From Ensifer adhaerens (GTDB taxonomy: Bacteria > Pseudomonadota > Alphaproteobacteria > Rhizobiales > Rhizobiaceae), in NCBI RefSeq assembly GCF_020035535.1, contig NZ_CP083350.1, positions 1,064,501 to 1,128,500 on the forward strand: DNA of 64,000 nucleotides. Direction: 5' to 3'. Within the stretch, counting starts at the first letter, position 1. Every line of letters begins with the position of its first letter. Made by a program: the position numbers and the translations under genes. Below the pieces are notes generated by a model that was not told the DNA's origin, ran no database searches, and was given only the letters and a program-made list of their open reading frames with translations. Of this stretch, positions 1-9,503 are shown one piece after another.

Positions 1-307
1 GACCACGCTTGCGTGCCTTTTCGCGGGCGCGCTCGAGCATGGGTTCGGCCCAGTCGAGGCCCTGCACCTTGAAGCCGAGTTCGTCGAGCAGATGCGAGAT
101 GACGCCCGTGCCGCTCGCAAGGTCCAGCGCGGCGCGACCGGCGCCCGCTCCGAGGTGGCGCAGAAACAGGGCGTGCCAGGCCGCGCGTTCTTCTTCCGAG
201 AAGATCTCGTGCCCCGGCGACAGGTCGAAGGTTGCGGCGCGCTCCGACCAGTAGGCCTTGATTTCATCCCGCAGGTTGTAGTTCTGCCGATCCGTTACGT
301 CGCTCAT
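1..307 (-). CDS. class I SAM-dependent methyltransferase, 3' part missing
   Basis: The minus-strand frame from the ATG at 307 stays open to the window edge, giving about the first 102 residues. The glycine-rich SAM-binding loop appears as LDLASGTGV, followed by an acidic residue at the end of the next strand (GLDWAEPML), the usual class I (Rossmann) methyltransferase layout. The methyl acceptor cannot be deduced. The gene is divergent from an iron ABC importer and shares its 107-bp promoter region, which holds an iron box. A role in siderophore or iron metabolism is therefore an inference from context. The C-terminus lies outside the window. Confidence 0.8.
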   Translation of the reverse strand, partial: MSDVTDRQNYNLRDEIKAYWSERAATFDLSPGHEIFSEEERAAWHALFLRHLGAGAGRAALDLASGTGVISHLLDELGFKVQGLDWAEPMLERAREKARKRG

Positions 308-354
308 GTCGATCCCGCTCGTCCCTGTTTGGAGGCGTTCTAAAAGATAAATGT

Positions 355-369
355 TGACTAATAAAGTCA
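355..369. promoter_or_regulatory. iron-responsive operator (IRO box, RirA type)
   Basis: The 15-bp sequence TGACTAATAAAGTCA is a perfect palindrome with 5-bp arms around AATAA. It matches the TGA-N9-TCA consensus described for RirA iron-responsive operators in rhizobia. It lies 45 bp before the first binding-protein gene and 48 bp before the divergent methyltransferase. It could therefore control both. Binding by RirA is inferred. Confidence 0.65.
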
Positions 370-413
370 TGAAACATTAGATCGCGTCGATTTTCCCAGC
401 GGAGCAAAAAACA

Positions 414-1547
414 ATGCGGTTTTTCAATGGGGTGGCTGCGGCCGCCACGGGCCTTTGTGTGCTTTTTTCAACGGCAGCCTTCGCTGATGTCGTGACGTTG
501 AAAGATGTCACGGGCCGGGATGTCGAGGTCAATGTGCCGGTCGAGCACGTGATCCTCGGCGAAGGGCGCCAGATCTATTTCCTCGGCGCGCTCGATCGTG
601 ACGAGCCGTTCAAGCATGTCGTCGGCTGGCGTGACGATCTTGCGAAGGCGGATCCTGAAAGCTACGCCGCCTACCTCGAAAAATACCCTGATATCGCCAA
701 GCTGCCGACCTTCGGCGGCATGAAGGACGGCACCTTCGACATTGAGCAGGCGGTGGCGCTGAAGCCCGATGTCGTCCTGATGAACGTCGACGCCAAGACG
801 GCGACGGAAGAGGCCGGCTACATCGAAAAGCTCGCCAAGGTCGGCATCCCGCTCGTCTATGTCGACTTCCGCGAAAAGCCGATGGAAAACACCGAGCCGA
901 GCATGCGCGTGATGGGCAAGCTGCTCGGCAAGGAGGAGAAGGCCGAGGAGTTCATCAAGTTCCGCGCCGAGAGCATCGCCAAGGTGACCGACGTCCTGGC
1001 GAAGGCCAACCCGAAAAAGCCGCTGGTTTTCGTCGAACGCGCCGGTGGCTATTCCGACGATTGCTGCATGTCTTTCGGTAACGAGAATTTCGGCAAGATG
1101 GTCGAGTTCGCCGGCGGCGTGAACATGGCGAAGGACATCATTCCCGGCACCTTCGGCGTGGTCAATCCGGAACAGATCATCGCTGCCAACCCGGACCAGA
1201 TCATCATTACCGGCGGCAACTGGCAGGGATACGTGCCGGGTGGCGCCTGGGTTGGTGTCGGCTATGGCGCCGATGAAAAGGAAGCTGCCCGCAAGCTCGA
1301 AAACCTGACCGAGCGGCCGGCCTTCACCGGCGTCCAGGCGGTCAAGAACGGCCAGGTCCATGCGATCTGGCACCAGTTCTACAACAACCCCTACCAGTTC
1401 GTCGCGATCCAGCAGATCGCCAAGTGGCTGCATCCGGATCTCTTTGCCGATCTCGACCCGGAAGCGACGTTCAGGGAATTGCATGAGCGCTTCCTACCGC
1501 TTCCCTACAAGAGCGGCTACTTCGTCTCGCTGACGTCAGCAAAGTAA
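414..1547 (+). CDS. iron/siderophore ABC transporter, periplasmic binding protein (first copy)
   Basis: This 377-residue protein begins with a Sec signal peptide ending near AAFA. It has the FecB/TroA-like fold of class III binding proteins, with a first lobe that includes the motif VTGRDVEV. It should capture a ferric chelate in the periplasm for the permease encoded downstream. A vicinal cysteine pair (DDCCMSFG) sits before FGKMVEFAGG and is also present in the neighbouring paralogue. It is the first gene of a tight four-gene unit (binding protein, binding protein, permease, ATPase) directly behind an IRO box, so iron repression is likely. The exact substrate is unknown. Confidence 0.88.
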   Translation: MRFFNGVAAAATGLCVLFSTAAFADVVTLKDVTGRDVEVNVPVEHVILGEGRQIYFLGALDRDEPFKHVVGWRDDLAKADPESYAAYLEKYPDIAKLPTFGGMKDGTFDIEQAVALKPDVVLMNVDAKTATEEAGYIEKLAKVGIPLVYVDFREKPMENTEPSMRVMGKLLGKEEKAEEFIKFRAESIAKVTDVLAKANPKKPLVFVERAGGYSDDCCMSFGNENFGKMVEFAGGVNMAKDIIPGTFGVVNPEQIIAANPDQIIITGGNWQGYVPGGAWVGVGYGADEKEAARKLENLTERPAFTGVQAVKNGQVHAIWHQFYNNPYQFVAIQQIAKWLHPDLFADLDPEATFRELHERFLPLPYKSGYFVSLTSAK

Positions 1548-1604
1548 GCGCATCGACGGCCGGAGGAGGGGAGGTCTCCGGCGAGGCGACCGAAAGGAAT
1601 GAGA

Positions 1605-2744
1605 ATGTCGATCTTCAGGAAAATCGCGTCGGCGACGATCGCCGCAATCGTGCTGGCGGCTCTGCCGGTCAGCGCGGCGCAGATCATCGATGTCACCGGC
1701 CGGCGGGTCGAGATTGCGCTGCCCGCCGAGCGCGTGCTTCTGGGTGAGGCCCGGCAGGTCCATGTGGCAGCAGCGCTGAAAGGAGAGCATGTCTTCGACA
1801 CGATCGTCGGCTGGCGCGACGATCTCCTGAAGAAGGACCCGGATTCCTACGCCGCCTATCTCGAGCGCTTCCCCGAGATCGAGAAGCTGCCACGCTTCGG
1901 CTACATCCCATCGGGTGATTTCAGCCTCGAGGCGGCCATTGCGCTCAAGCCCGACGTGCTGACCCTCAACCTCGAGGCCGAAAAGGCAGTCGAGGAATCG
2001 GGCTTCATCGAAAAGGCCGCAGCCGCCGGTATCGCCGTCGTCTATCTCGATTTCCGCGTCGATCCGGCGGCCAACAGCGAAAAATCGGTCGAAATCCTCG
2101 GCCAGCTTTTCGGCGCTGAAACGAGGGCGCGCGAATTCATCGCATATCGCAACGCCCAGATCGCGCTGGTGACGGACCGACTTAAAAAGGCCGGGGCGAT
2201 CGCGCGCCCGAAAGTCTTCATCGAGCGTTCTCCCGGCATTACCGGTGACGTCGTCTGCTGCCGAACCTTCGGTCCCGCGAATTTCGGCAAGATGGTTGAA
2301 GAAGCCGGTGGCCACAATATCGGCTCGGACGTAATCAAGGGCACCTTCGGCGATCTCAATCCCGAGCAACTGATCGTCAGCGATCCCGACCATGTCATCA
2401 TCACCGGCAGCAACTGGTCGGCGGAATCCGATCTCAACCAGTTCGTCAGTGTCGGTCGCGGCGCCGATCCGGCGGCGGCCGAAGAACGCCTGCGCGGCCT
2501 GATGCAGCGCCCCGGCTTTCCCGGCCTGAAGGCGGTGAAAGAGGGCAACGTGCACGCCGTCTGGCACCAGTTCTACGGCGCGCCTTACGAGTTCATTCCG
2601 ATCCAGCAGTTTGCCAAGTGGTTCCATCCGGAGCTCTTTGCCGACCTCGACCCGGATCGGACATTCCGCGAGTTTCACGAGAAGTTTCTGCCGGTGACCT
2701 ATCGCCCGGGCTACTTCGCCTCGCTTCCGAAGGGTGGTGAATAA
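1605..2744 (+). CDS. iron/siderophore ABC transporter, periplasmic binding protein (second copy)
   Basis: This protein of 379 residues is a clear paralogue of the preceding one. Both share the order of motifs VTGRRVEI, VGWRDDLL, a CC pair (DVVCCRTFG), FGKMVEEAGG and VWHQFYGAPYEF. It has a signal peptide ending near VSAA. The ATG at 1605 is chosen because the AAGGA at 1594-1598 is 6 bases upstream. The in-frame ATG at 1599 would touch that ribosome site. Its stop codon overlaps the permease start by one base (TAATG), so it is translationally coupled. Two binding proteins with one permease suggest a wider substrate range. Confidence 0.88.
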   Translation: MSIFRKIASATIAAIVLAALPVSAAQIIDVTGRRVEIALPAERVLLGEARQVHVAAALKGEHVFDTIVGWRDDLLKKDPDSYAAYLERFPEIEKLPRFGYIPSGDFSLEAAIALKPDVLTLNLEAEKAVEESGFIEKAAAAGIAVVYLDFRVDPAANSEKSVEILGQLFGAETRAREFIAYRNAQIALVTDRLKKAGAIARPKVFIERSPGITGDVVCCRTFGPANFGKMVEEAGGHNIGSDVIKGTFGDLNPEQLIVSDPDHVIITGSNWSAESDLNQFVSVGRGADPAAAEERLRGLMQRPGFPGLKAVKEGNVHAVWHQFYGAPYEFIPIQQFAKWFHPELFADLDPDRTFREFHEKFLPVTYRPGYFASLPKGGE

Positions 2745-3804
2745 TGGTTGCGATGACCGACCAGATTTCCGGCATTGAAGGACGGGGACGCTACCGCGCC
2801 CTCGTCCTGCGCCGTTTGGTGTTGATCTTCTGTCTGCTCGGTGGGCTCTTTGCCTCGGTCGCGGTCGACATGGCACTCGGCCCGGCGAACTATCCGCTTG
2901 CGGATGTGCTGACCGCGCTGTTCCGGCCGGAAACCGTGAGCGACCAGCTCCGGGTGGTGATCTGGGACATTCGTATGCCGATCGCGCTGATGGCCGTGAC
3001 GGTGGGCGCCTCGCTGTCGGTTGCCGGGGCGCAGATGCAGACGATCCTCGCCAATCCTCTGGCAAGCCCGTTCACGCTCGGCATTTCCGCGGCCGCCGGC
3101 TTCGGCGCGGCTCTCGGTCTTGTTGCCGGCGTGGCGGTCTTTCCCGTCGCCGTCCAATACATGGTGCCGATCAACGCCTTCCTGATGGCGATGCTTGCGG
3201 CGCTCTTCATCCACTTCGCCTCCACCATGCGTGGCGTCACGGTGGAAACGATCGTGCTCCTCGGCATCGCGCTCGTCTTCACCTTCAATGCCGCGCTGTC
3301 GCTGCTCGAATACCTGGCCTCCGAACAGGCGCTCGCCGCCGTCGTCTTCTGGACGATGGGCAGCCTCACCAAGGCGACCTGGCCCAAGGTCTGGATCACC
3401 GGTGCGGTGCTCCTCTTCGCCCTGCCGCTCTTTGCGCGTCATGCCTGGGCGCTGACGGCGCTTCGGCTCGGCGACGACAAGGCTGCGAGCTTCGGCATCA
3501 ATGTTCGCCGGCTAAGGCTCGAAGCGATGATGACGGTCAGCCTGCTTGCGGCGATCCCGGTTTCCTTCGTCGGCACGATCGGCTTCGTCGGTCTCGTCGG
3601 GCCGCACATGGCCCGGATGCTCGTCGGCGAGGATCAGCGCTTCTTCCTGCCGGCCTCGGTACTTTGCGGTGCGCTTCTGCTTTCGGTCACTTCGGTCGTC
3701 AGCAAGATGCTGATCCCCGGCGCCGTACTGCCGATCGGTGTCATTACCGCGCTCGTCGGCGTGCCCTTCTTCTTCGTGCTGATTTTCACCAACAGGAGGC
3801 GCGC

Positions 3805-3811
<7 letters not shown>
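2744..3811 (+). CDS. FecCD-family iron-chelate ABC permease
   Basis: The 355-residue protein is strongly hydrophobic, with about nine to ten membrane segments, and matches FecCD/BtuC permeases in length. Conserved family stretches are visible: LANPLASPFTLGIS near the first third, and GFVGLVGPHMAR in the loop that contacts the ATPase. It would form the inner-membrane channel with the ATPase encoded next. The start overlaps the preceding stop by one base, and a second in-frame ATG lies at 2753. The gene overlaps the following ATPase gene by 7 bases. Confidence 0.93.
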
Positions 3812-4557
<746 letters not shown>

Positions 4558-4609
4558 CCCGGCCTTGTTGTAGCCCGACTGCTCGAGCCGTCGCGGCCAC
4601 CGGCCGACG

Positions 4610-5656
4610 TCAGAGCGTGGCAAGCTCGCGATTGGATAGCGTGCCGCCATTGGCTCGTTTGATGTCGAGCTTGCGTTCAAGCGAGGCCATGATGTCCTCG
4701 CTGAACTCGATCGACGTCAGTTCGGCGATCTCGGGCAGGGCGCCTGGCGTAAAGACGTTGACCTCCACCAGCTTGTCGCCGACCACGTCCAGGCCGACGA
4801 GGAACATGCCGTCACTCACCAGTTTCGGCCGCATCTGTTCGGCGACGGCCAGCATTTCGGGTGTGACGACGGCGGGCACCGGCCTGCCGTTGACATGCAT
4901 GTTGGAACGTAGCTCACCCTCCGCCGGGACGCGCCGAACCGCCGCATAGGTATCGCCACGTTTGAGCGGCAAGCCGTTCATCAGGAACAGCCGGACGTCG
5001 CCTTCGGTTGCTGCGGGAAGGTATTCCTGCGCGATCACATAGCCCATCTCGCTGACGGCCTCGAAGATCTGGTTGAGGTTTGTCTCGTGGCTGGAACTGA
5101 CCTTGAAGACGTTCTTGCCGCCGGAGCCCTGCAGCGGCTTCAGGATGACGCCCTCCGGGTGCTCATCGACGAAGGCCCGGATCTCCTCGACATGCTTCGA
5201 GATCAGCGTGGTCGGCCGGACCATCTCGGGAAAGTCCTGGAGATAGAGCTTGTTCTGAGCCCGTGCCAGCCCGTCGGGATCGTTGACGACGATCGCACCG
5301 CGCTCGGCCGCAAGCCGCCCGAAGATCACGCCCGCCTGTGTGGCCCAGGGGCGGGGACCTGCGTCTTCCGACGGGTCGCTCCTCAGGAACAGAACGTCCA
5401 CATCGGCGATATCGAGAATGTCCCGCCCAGTCGCGTCCCCCCTCAATGCGGCGATGAAGGTTTCGGCCTTGCGCGGCTTCGCAGCACCAAGGTTGAGGGC
5501 GTGGATCATCAGGCGGCCATCGGGCTTCAGGATGAAATCGCCGGGGGTCACGTAGACGATCTGGTGGCCACGGGCGAGTGCCGCAAGCGCAAGCGATGTC
5601 GTCGCGTAGAACGTCTCTTCACCCTCGATGGAGTTGACGAGAAAGGCGATGCGCAT
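4610..5656 (-). CDS. glutathione synthetase-like ATP-grasp protein
   Basis: The 348-residue protein has the GshB layout: an N-terminal MRIAFLVN strand, a middle region with PTTLISK, and an ATP-grasp core with VILKPLQGSGGKNVF. It ends with a metal-binding GLDVVGDKLVEVNVF segment. Family knowledge predicts ATP-dependent ligation of glycine to gamma-glutamylcysteine or a related peptide bond. In this genome it is the last gene of an operon with the QEGLA protein and N-formylglutamate amidohydrolase. It is therefore probably a paralogue with another substrate rather than the housekeeping gshB. It is 8 bp from the upstream gene and convergent with the iron operon. Confidence 0.85.
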   Translation of the reverse strand: MRIAFLVNSIEGEETFYATTSLALAALARGHQIVYVTPGDFILKPDGRLMIHALNLGAAKPRKAETFIAALRGDATGRDILDIADVDVLFLRSDPSEDAGPRPWATQAGVIFGRLAAERGAIVVNDPDGLARAQNKLYLQDFPEMVRPTTLISKHVEEIRAFVDEHPEGVILKPLQGSGGKNVFKVSSSHETNLNQIFEAVSEMGYVIAQEYLPAATEGDVRLFLMNGLPLKRGDTYAAVRRVPAEGELRSNMHVNGRPVPAVVTPEMLAVAEQMRPKLVSDGMFLVGLDVVGDKLVEVNVFTPGALPEIAELTSIEFSEDIMASLERKLDIKRANGGTLSNRELATL

Positions 5657-5664
5657 TCAGTTTC

Positions 5665-7548
5665 CTACTCTGCGACCATGTCGAGCGGCGTAATTCCCCT
5701 CTGGGCTCGCTGAAGTCGGTCGCGCGCTTTGACGTCATCGAGAAAAATAGGGCGAATGGCCGCGGCACCAAGGAGGCCGCGCAAATTGAGTTCCTGGATT
5801 GCGCTGAAATGTGAGGCTGCGATCTTGCCCATCCAGAAGGGCTCGAGACTGCCGCCGTCGGCGAGATGGTCGAGAAGTTGCAACAGGCCGCGCAGATAGA
5901 TCGCATCCTTGACCAGCCCGCCGCCGCGATAGATGCGCAGCGTAATGTTGAAGGCCTCGGCGGTGCCAAAGCCATGGCCGTCGACGAGCAGCCGGTAGGT
6001 CTCGGGAAACAGGGCGCCGTCGAGCAGGGCTGCACAGCCGGCGACTCTCGCTGCAAGCACGCGCAGCCGGTCCGCGGTCATTCCGGCGCTCAGATACTCG
6101 GCGAAGACGGCAAGCCCTTCCTGCATGCCCTCGTAGCCGGCAAGCCCGGAGCGCAGAACCCTGAGGCCCTGGGCCGAGCCGTTGAAATAGGTCAGCAGAT
6201 GAACGCCGATCTCGTGGTTGAGCAACGCCTCGACGCGATCCTGGTCGAGTGCCGAACTTCGCGCGATCAGCAACTGACCACGCGAAACGAGCAGGCCGGC
6301 CGGCAGGTCGTCGCGAATTTCGACGGACGCGGTGAAATCGGCCGACTGACGTCGATAGGCCGATATCATCGCCTGGGCGCGGTCCCTGATATACTCGCAG
6401 TCGCGCCGGTTGCCGGATGTCGAGGGTGCGTCGCCATCCGCCGCGGTCCGCGCAAGGATGTCCGACGCAGCGCTGAGAAGCCCGCTTTCCACCGGGCCGT
6501 AGAGCGCGCGGCCGAGCTCGATGAATTTGCGGGTTTCCCGCGCGGATATCATCGAAAGCTGCAGGTCGACCTCCTGCTGCTTTTCCCGATAGAGGGCGTA
6601 AAGCAGCGGATCTTCGAGGTGCTCGAAATTGAGGGTGAAGAGTTTGCGCTTGGCGGTTTCGATCTGCAGCGTCAGCGGCCGATAGTAGAGACGAGGGCTT
6701 CTGGAAAAGCCGCTCGATGCGAATTCCGCCCAGGCCGTTTCGGCGTTGATCGGCGTCACCGCAAGCAGAAAATCGAAGCTCGAGGCAATCTCGTCGATGC
6801 CGCGATCGGCGCGAACCACCGCATCGACGAAGGCCTTGCGGCCGAAGGCGCGGTGCGTCGACAGCCGAAAGTCGTCGGACTTCGCGCGGGCGAAGGCTGC
6901 AACGGCCCGCAGGCCGGCGTCGAAAACGCTCGCGACCAGGCGCTCACGCAATTGCGGATAGATTCGGCGGGTGCCCGGCTCGCAATAGATCGGGGCGAAG
7001 CGCACCGTAAGATGCGGGTGGTCGATCGCCAGGGTCATTCCGCTTGCCGGCGCTTCCGGCTGCCGTTCGACGAGGGTCACATGCGGGGTCCGGAACTTTC
7101 CTTCGATCGTCGCAGCGGTTTCGATCAGAGCCTTGGCCGCGACCTGCTCGGGGGCGCGTGCCCCGGTAACGACTTCGATCAGGAACGGCGGAAGGAAGGG
7201 TGCATCCTTGGCCGGCGGGTCATCGCTTTCGAGCTCCGCGAATTCGAGAACGATGAACATGCCCAGACGCTCTTCGATCACGCGGCCGACCCGCTCTATG
7301 ACGGCGGCGGCGATATCGACGCTCGGCGCCAGCAGATAGGCGGCATTCGCCTGGGCTATGTCGCGCGCGACCGGCTGCTGGTGCTCTGCGGCGATATGGA
7401 CACAGAGGAAGGGAAGCAGGCGGTCGATGTGCAGCCGCCCGCCGTCGCCGAAGTCCCGCCGTACCGCCCTGCCATCCCTTAGCCGGGTAATGGCTTCCTC
7501 CAGCCATTCCGGGCTCGGGTCCGCGAGGATGGGGCCACCGTCCGTCAT
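5665..7548 (-). CDS. QEGLA-motif protein (DUF1704, MATCAP-like putative metallopeptidase)
   Basis: This 627-residue protein belongs to the family annotated as flavohemoglobin expression-modulating QEGLA motif protein. The naming motif is visible (YEGMQEGLAVFAEY, Q at about residue 476). A zinc-binding HExxH-like sequence HEIGVH lies at residues 445-450. DUF1704 is related to the eukaryotic MATCAP tyrosine carboxypeptidases, so peptidase activity is plausible, although the bacterial substrate is unknown. The ATG at 7548 is chosen because it overlaps the TGA of the upstream gene (ATGA). A longer reading to 7644 would run inside that gene. The three genes appear to be one operon. Confidence 0.87.
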   Translation of the reverse strand: MTDGGPILADPSPEWLEEAITRLRDGRAVRRDFGDGGRLHIDRLLPFLCVHIAAEHQQPVARDIAQANAAYLLAPSVDIAAAVIERVGRVIEERLGMFIVLEFAELESDDPPAKDAPFLPPFLIEVVTGARAPEQVAAKALIETAATIEGKFRTPHVTLVERQPEAPASGMTLAIDHPHLTVRFAPIYCEPGTRRIYPQLRERLVASVFDAGLRAVAAFARAKSDDFRLSTHRAFGRKAFVDAVVRADRGIDEIASSFDFLLAVTPINAETAWAEFASSGFSRSPRLYYRPLTLQIETAKRKLFTLNFEHLEDPLLYALYREKQQEVDLQLSMISARETRKFIELGRALYGPVESGLLSAASDILARTAADGDAPSTSGNRRDCEYIRDRAQAMISAYRRQSADFTASVEIRDDLPAGLLVSRGQLLIARSSALDQDRVEALLNHEIGVHLLTYFNGSAQGLRVLRSGLAGYEGMQEGLAVFAEYLSAGMTADRLRVLAARVAGCAALLDGALFPETYRLLVDGHGFGTAEAFNITLRIYRGGGLVKDAIYLRGLLQLLDHLADGGSLEPFWMGKIAASHFSAIQELNLRGLLGAAAIRPIFLDDVKARDRLQRAQRGITPLDMVAE

Positions 7549-8369
7549 CGTTGCCTCGCGAGCGCCTCGGTCAGCACCGGAACGAGTGAGCCCACCAGTG
7601 TTCGCAGAGAGCGCAGCGCTTCGAGGTCCGGCTTGCCGGTCCACTCATCCATGAAGGTCTTCTTGAACTCGATCGCGATCGCGCAGCCCGTATCGGGAAA
7701 GTGTTCGTGGATGAAGCGCGTCTGCTCGCCGCGACCCTGGAAGGCGATGTTTTCACGCACATCCACGGGTCGGCCGGCGAACGTGGTGGCGCTGATGGCC
7801 GATATCAGCGCATCGATGACGTCCGCCCATTTGGCCCGATCCATGGAGGCGGTGCCGATGTTGATCTCGGGCGTTTCGGCGACGTCAGCCGGTTCGGCCT
7901 CCGGTCCTCGGCGTCGGTGGTTGTAGCTGTGCACGTCGAGCACGACGAAGTGCCGATGCCGCCTTTCGATCGCGGTCAGCATGGATCGCAGCATGGCGTA
8001 GTATTCGTCATGAACGGCAAGGGATGCTTCGATCAGCTCGGCAGACGGCTGCTCTCGCCAGACGGATAGGCCCCAGGCCTGTGCGGGCTGGAGATACACG
8101 GCGCCCGTGCGGGCGCGGTTGAGATCCACCTCGAAGCGGGAACGATGGACGACGATGCGGTTGGCGAGGTCGCGGATGATGAACTCCGTGAACGGGTCTT
8201 CCTCACGCAGCCTTTCCTCGTCCGTCAGCGCGACCAGCGCACGGGCATCGCTGCGCATGGCATGCCCGTTATGGATCGCGGCGCCGACGATCGGTCCGTC
8301 GCCGCGATAGCTGGTCCACCAAGCGTTCTCTGTCGCTGAACGGAACTGTTCCGTCGGCTCGCGTTGCAT
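7545..8369 (-). CDS. N-formylglutamate amidohydrolase family protein
   Basis: The 274-residue protein shows the FGase family hallmarks. These are an early AIHNGHAMR metal-binding segment, HRSRFEVDLNR, a VLDVHSYNHRR strand with the second metal ligands, and AIEFKKTFMDEWTG near the end. Known members hydrolyse N-formylglutamate or related N-acyl amino acids. It is the first gene of the operon and is coupled by an ATGA overlap to the QEGLA gene. The combination with an ATP-grasp ligase suggests turnover of a gamma-glutamyl or N-acyl peptide. That pathway is inference. Confidence 0.88.
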   Translation of the reverse strand: MQREPTEQFRSATENAWWTSYRGDGPIVGAAIHNGHAMRSDARALVALTDEERLREEDPFTEFIIRDLANRIVVHRSRFEVDLNRARTGAVYLQPAQAWGLSVWREQPSAELIEASLAVHDEYYAMLRSMLTAIERRHRHFVVLDVHSYNHRRRGPEAEPADVAETPEINIGTASMDRAKWADVIDALISAISATTFAGRPVDVRENIAFQGRGEQTRFIHEHFPDTGCAIAIEFKKTFMDEWTGKPDLEALRSLRTLVGSLVPVLTEALARQR

Positions 8370-8497
8370 GTTCGCTCCCGCATGCCCTCTCTATGGGCGC
8401 CTCGGGAATGCAACTCCCGGGCACGGCCGAGAGTTCCGGAATGAATCAAAATTCCGGCTGGATCAGCCCGGTGCGGGTGCCCGTCTCGGTTCCCGCG

Positions 8498-9397
8498 TCA
8501 ACTCGACGATGCAGCGAGTTCGCCGAGAACCCATTGGCGAAAGGCGCCGATCTTCGGTGAATTCCGGCGCGTCTCCGGGTAGACCATCCAGTAAGCCTGG
8601 CTATCGTCGCAGAGGAGGCCAAACGGCTGGATGAGCCGTCCGTCTGCCAGTTCGGCCGCGAAGAAGGCCGGCGTCAGGATCGCTACGCCCTGGCCGGCGA
8701 TTGCCGCATTTCCCTCGTAGACCTGCGCGCCCATGCTGGCGCCGGGGCGGCTCGAAAGCCCCTCGACAGGCACATTCGCGGCCGCAAACCATTTCGCCCA
8801 CCAGGGGTCGCCGGGATCGAGCAACTGCAGGCGCAGGAGATCGGCCGGCTCCTTCACTCCGCCAATGCTGGCCGCGAGGCTCGGGCTGAGCATCGGCGAG
8901 AAATCGGCGTTGATCAACCGGTGGGCCGCAAGCCCCGGCCACTCTCCGAGGCCAGAGCGAATGCCGATATCGACCTCCTCCCGGCTGAAGTCCACCAGAT
9001 GCGGATCCGTCTGAAGGCGGACGGCAAGCGAAGGGTGGGCGATCTGAAAGGAGCCGAGGCGCCGCGCCAGCCAGTTGGAGGCGAAGGTTGCGATCGTGCT
9101 GATGACAAGCGTTCCCTGGGCGCCGCCGCGCGCCGACACATAGGCTTCGCTGAGCTGCTCGAAGGCTTGGGTGACCGCGGGAGCCAGCCGCTGCCCGATT
9201 TCGGTCAGGGCGATCTGGCGCGGGCGGCGCAAAAACAAGGGTGCGCCGACCCGATCCTCGAGAACCTTGATCTGATAGCTAACCGCGGCCTGCGTCATGC
9301 CGAGTTCGGTCGCGGCCTTGGTGAAGCTTCCATGTCTGGCAACCGCCTCAAACACGCGGGTCGCCGTCAACGGTGGGAGCGGGAGAGTCTTATGCAT
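8498..9397 (-). CDS. LysR-family transcriptional regulator (GcvA-like)
   Basis: The 299-residue protein has an N-terminal winged helix-turn-helix (residues about 8-66) with SFTKAATELGMTQAAVSYQIK. A periplasmic-binding-like effector domain follows, with FSREEVDIGIRSG and GQGVAILTPAFF. The organisation resembles GcvA/AmpR-type regulators. It is divergent from the small DUF1127-like gene. Its start codon lies inside a pair of ATGCAT palindromes, which suggests autoregulation. The effector is unknown. Confidence 0.92.
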   Translation of the reverse strand: MHKTLPLPPLTATRVFEAVARHGSFTKAATELGMTQAAVSYQIKVLEDRVGAPLFLRRPRQIALTEIGQRLAPAVTQAFEQLSEAYVSARGGAQGTLVISTIATFASNWLARRLGSFQIAHPSLAVRLQTDPHLVDFSREEVDIGIRSGLGEWPGLAAHRLINADFSPMLSPSLAASIGGVKEPADLLRLQLLDPGDPWWAKWFAAANVPVEGLSSRPGASMGAQVYEGNAAIAGQGVAILTPAFFAAELADGRLIQPFGLLCDDSQAYWMVYPETRRNSPKIGAFRQWVLGELAASSS

Positions 9398-9415
9398 TAA
9401 ATGGCCTTATGCATA
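9391..9415. promoter_or_regulatory. candidate LysR-type operator (paired ATGCAT)
   Basis: Two ATGCAT palindromes at 9392-9397 and 9409-9414 are 17 bp apart, each set in TTATGCATWR. The first covers the start codon of the LysR gene. Spacing and symmetry fit a LysR-type binding region controlling the divergent pair. This is inferred from position only. Confidence 0.4.
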
Positions 9416-9503
9416 GTAAGCGATATTCGATTGGAAGGTGATGCTGTTCGTAACCACTTTCAAGGTCCGTCCATTAGACGGATTGATGAAGAGGATGACG
9501 GCT

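Noticed and set aside
468..1484. A 338-residue minus-strand open frame opposite the first binding-protein gene, and many similar long antisense frames (for example 1536-3065, 17596-20199, 62311-63966).
   Set aside because: They are shadows of strongly supported genes in high-GC DNA. The sense frames have family motifs and ribosome sites, while the antisense frames have neither.
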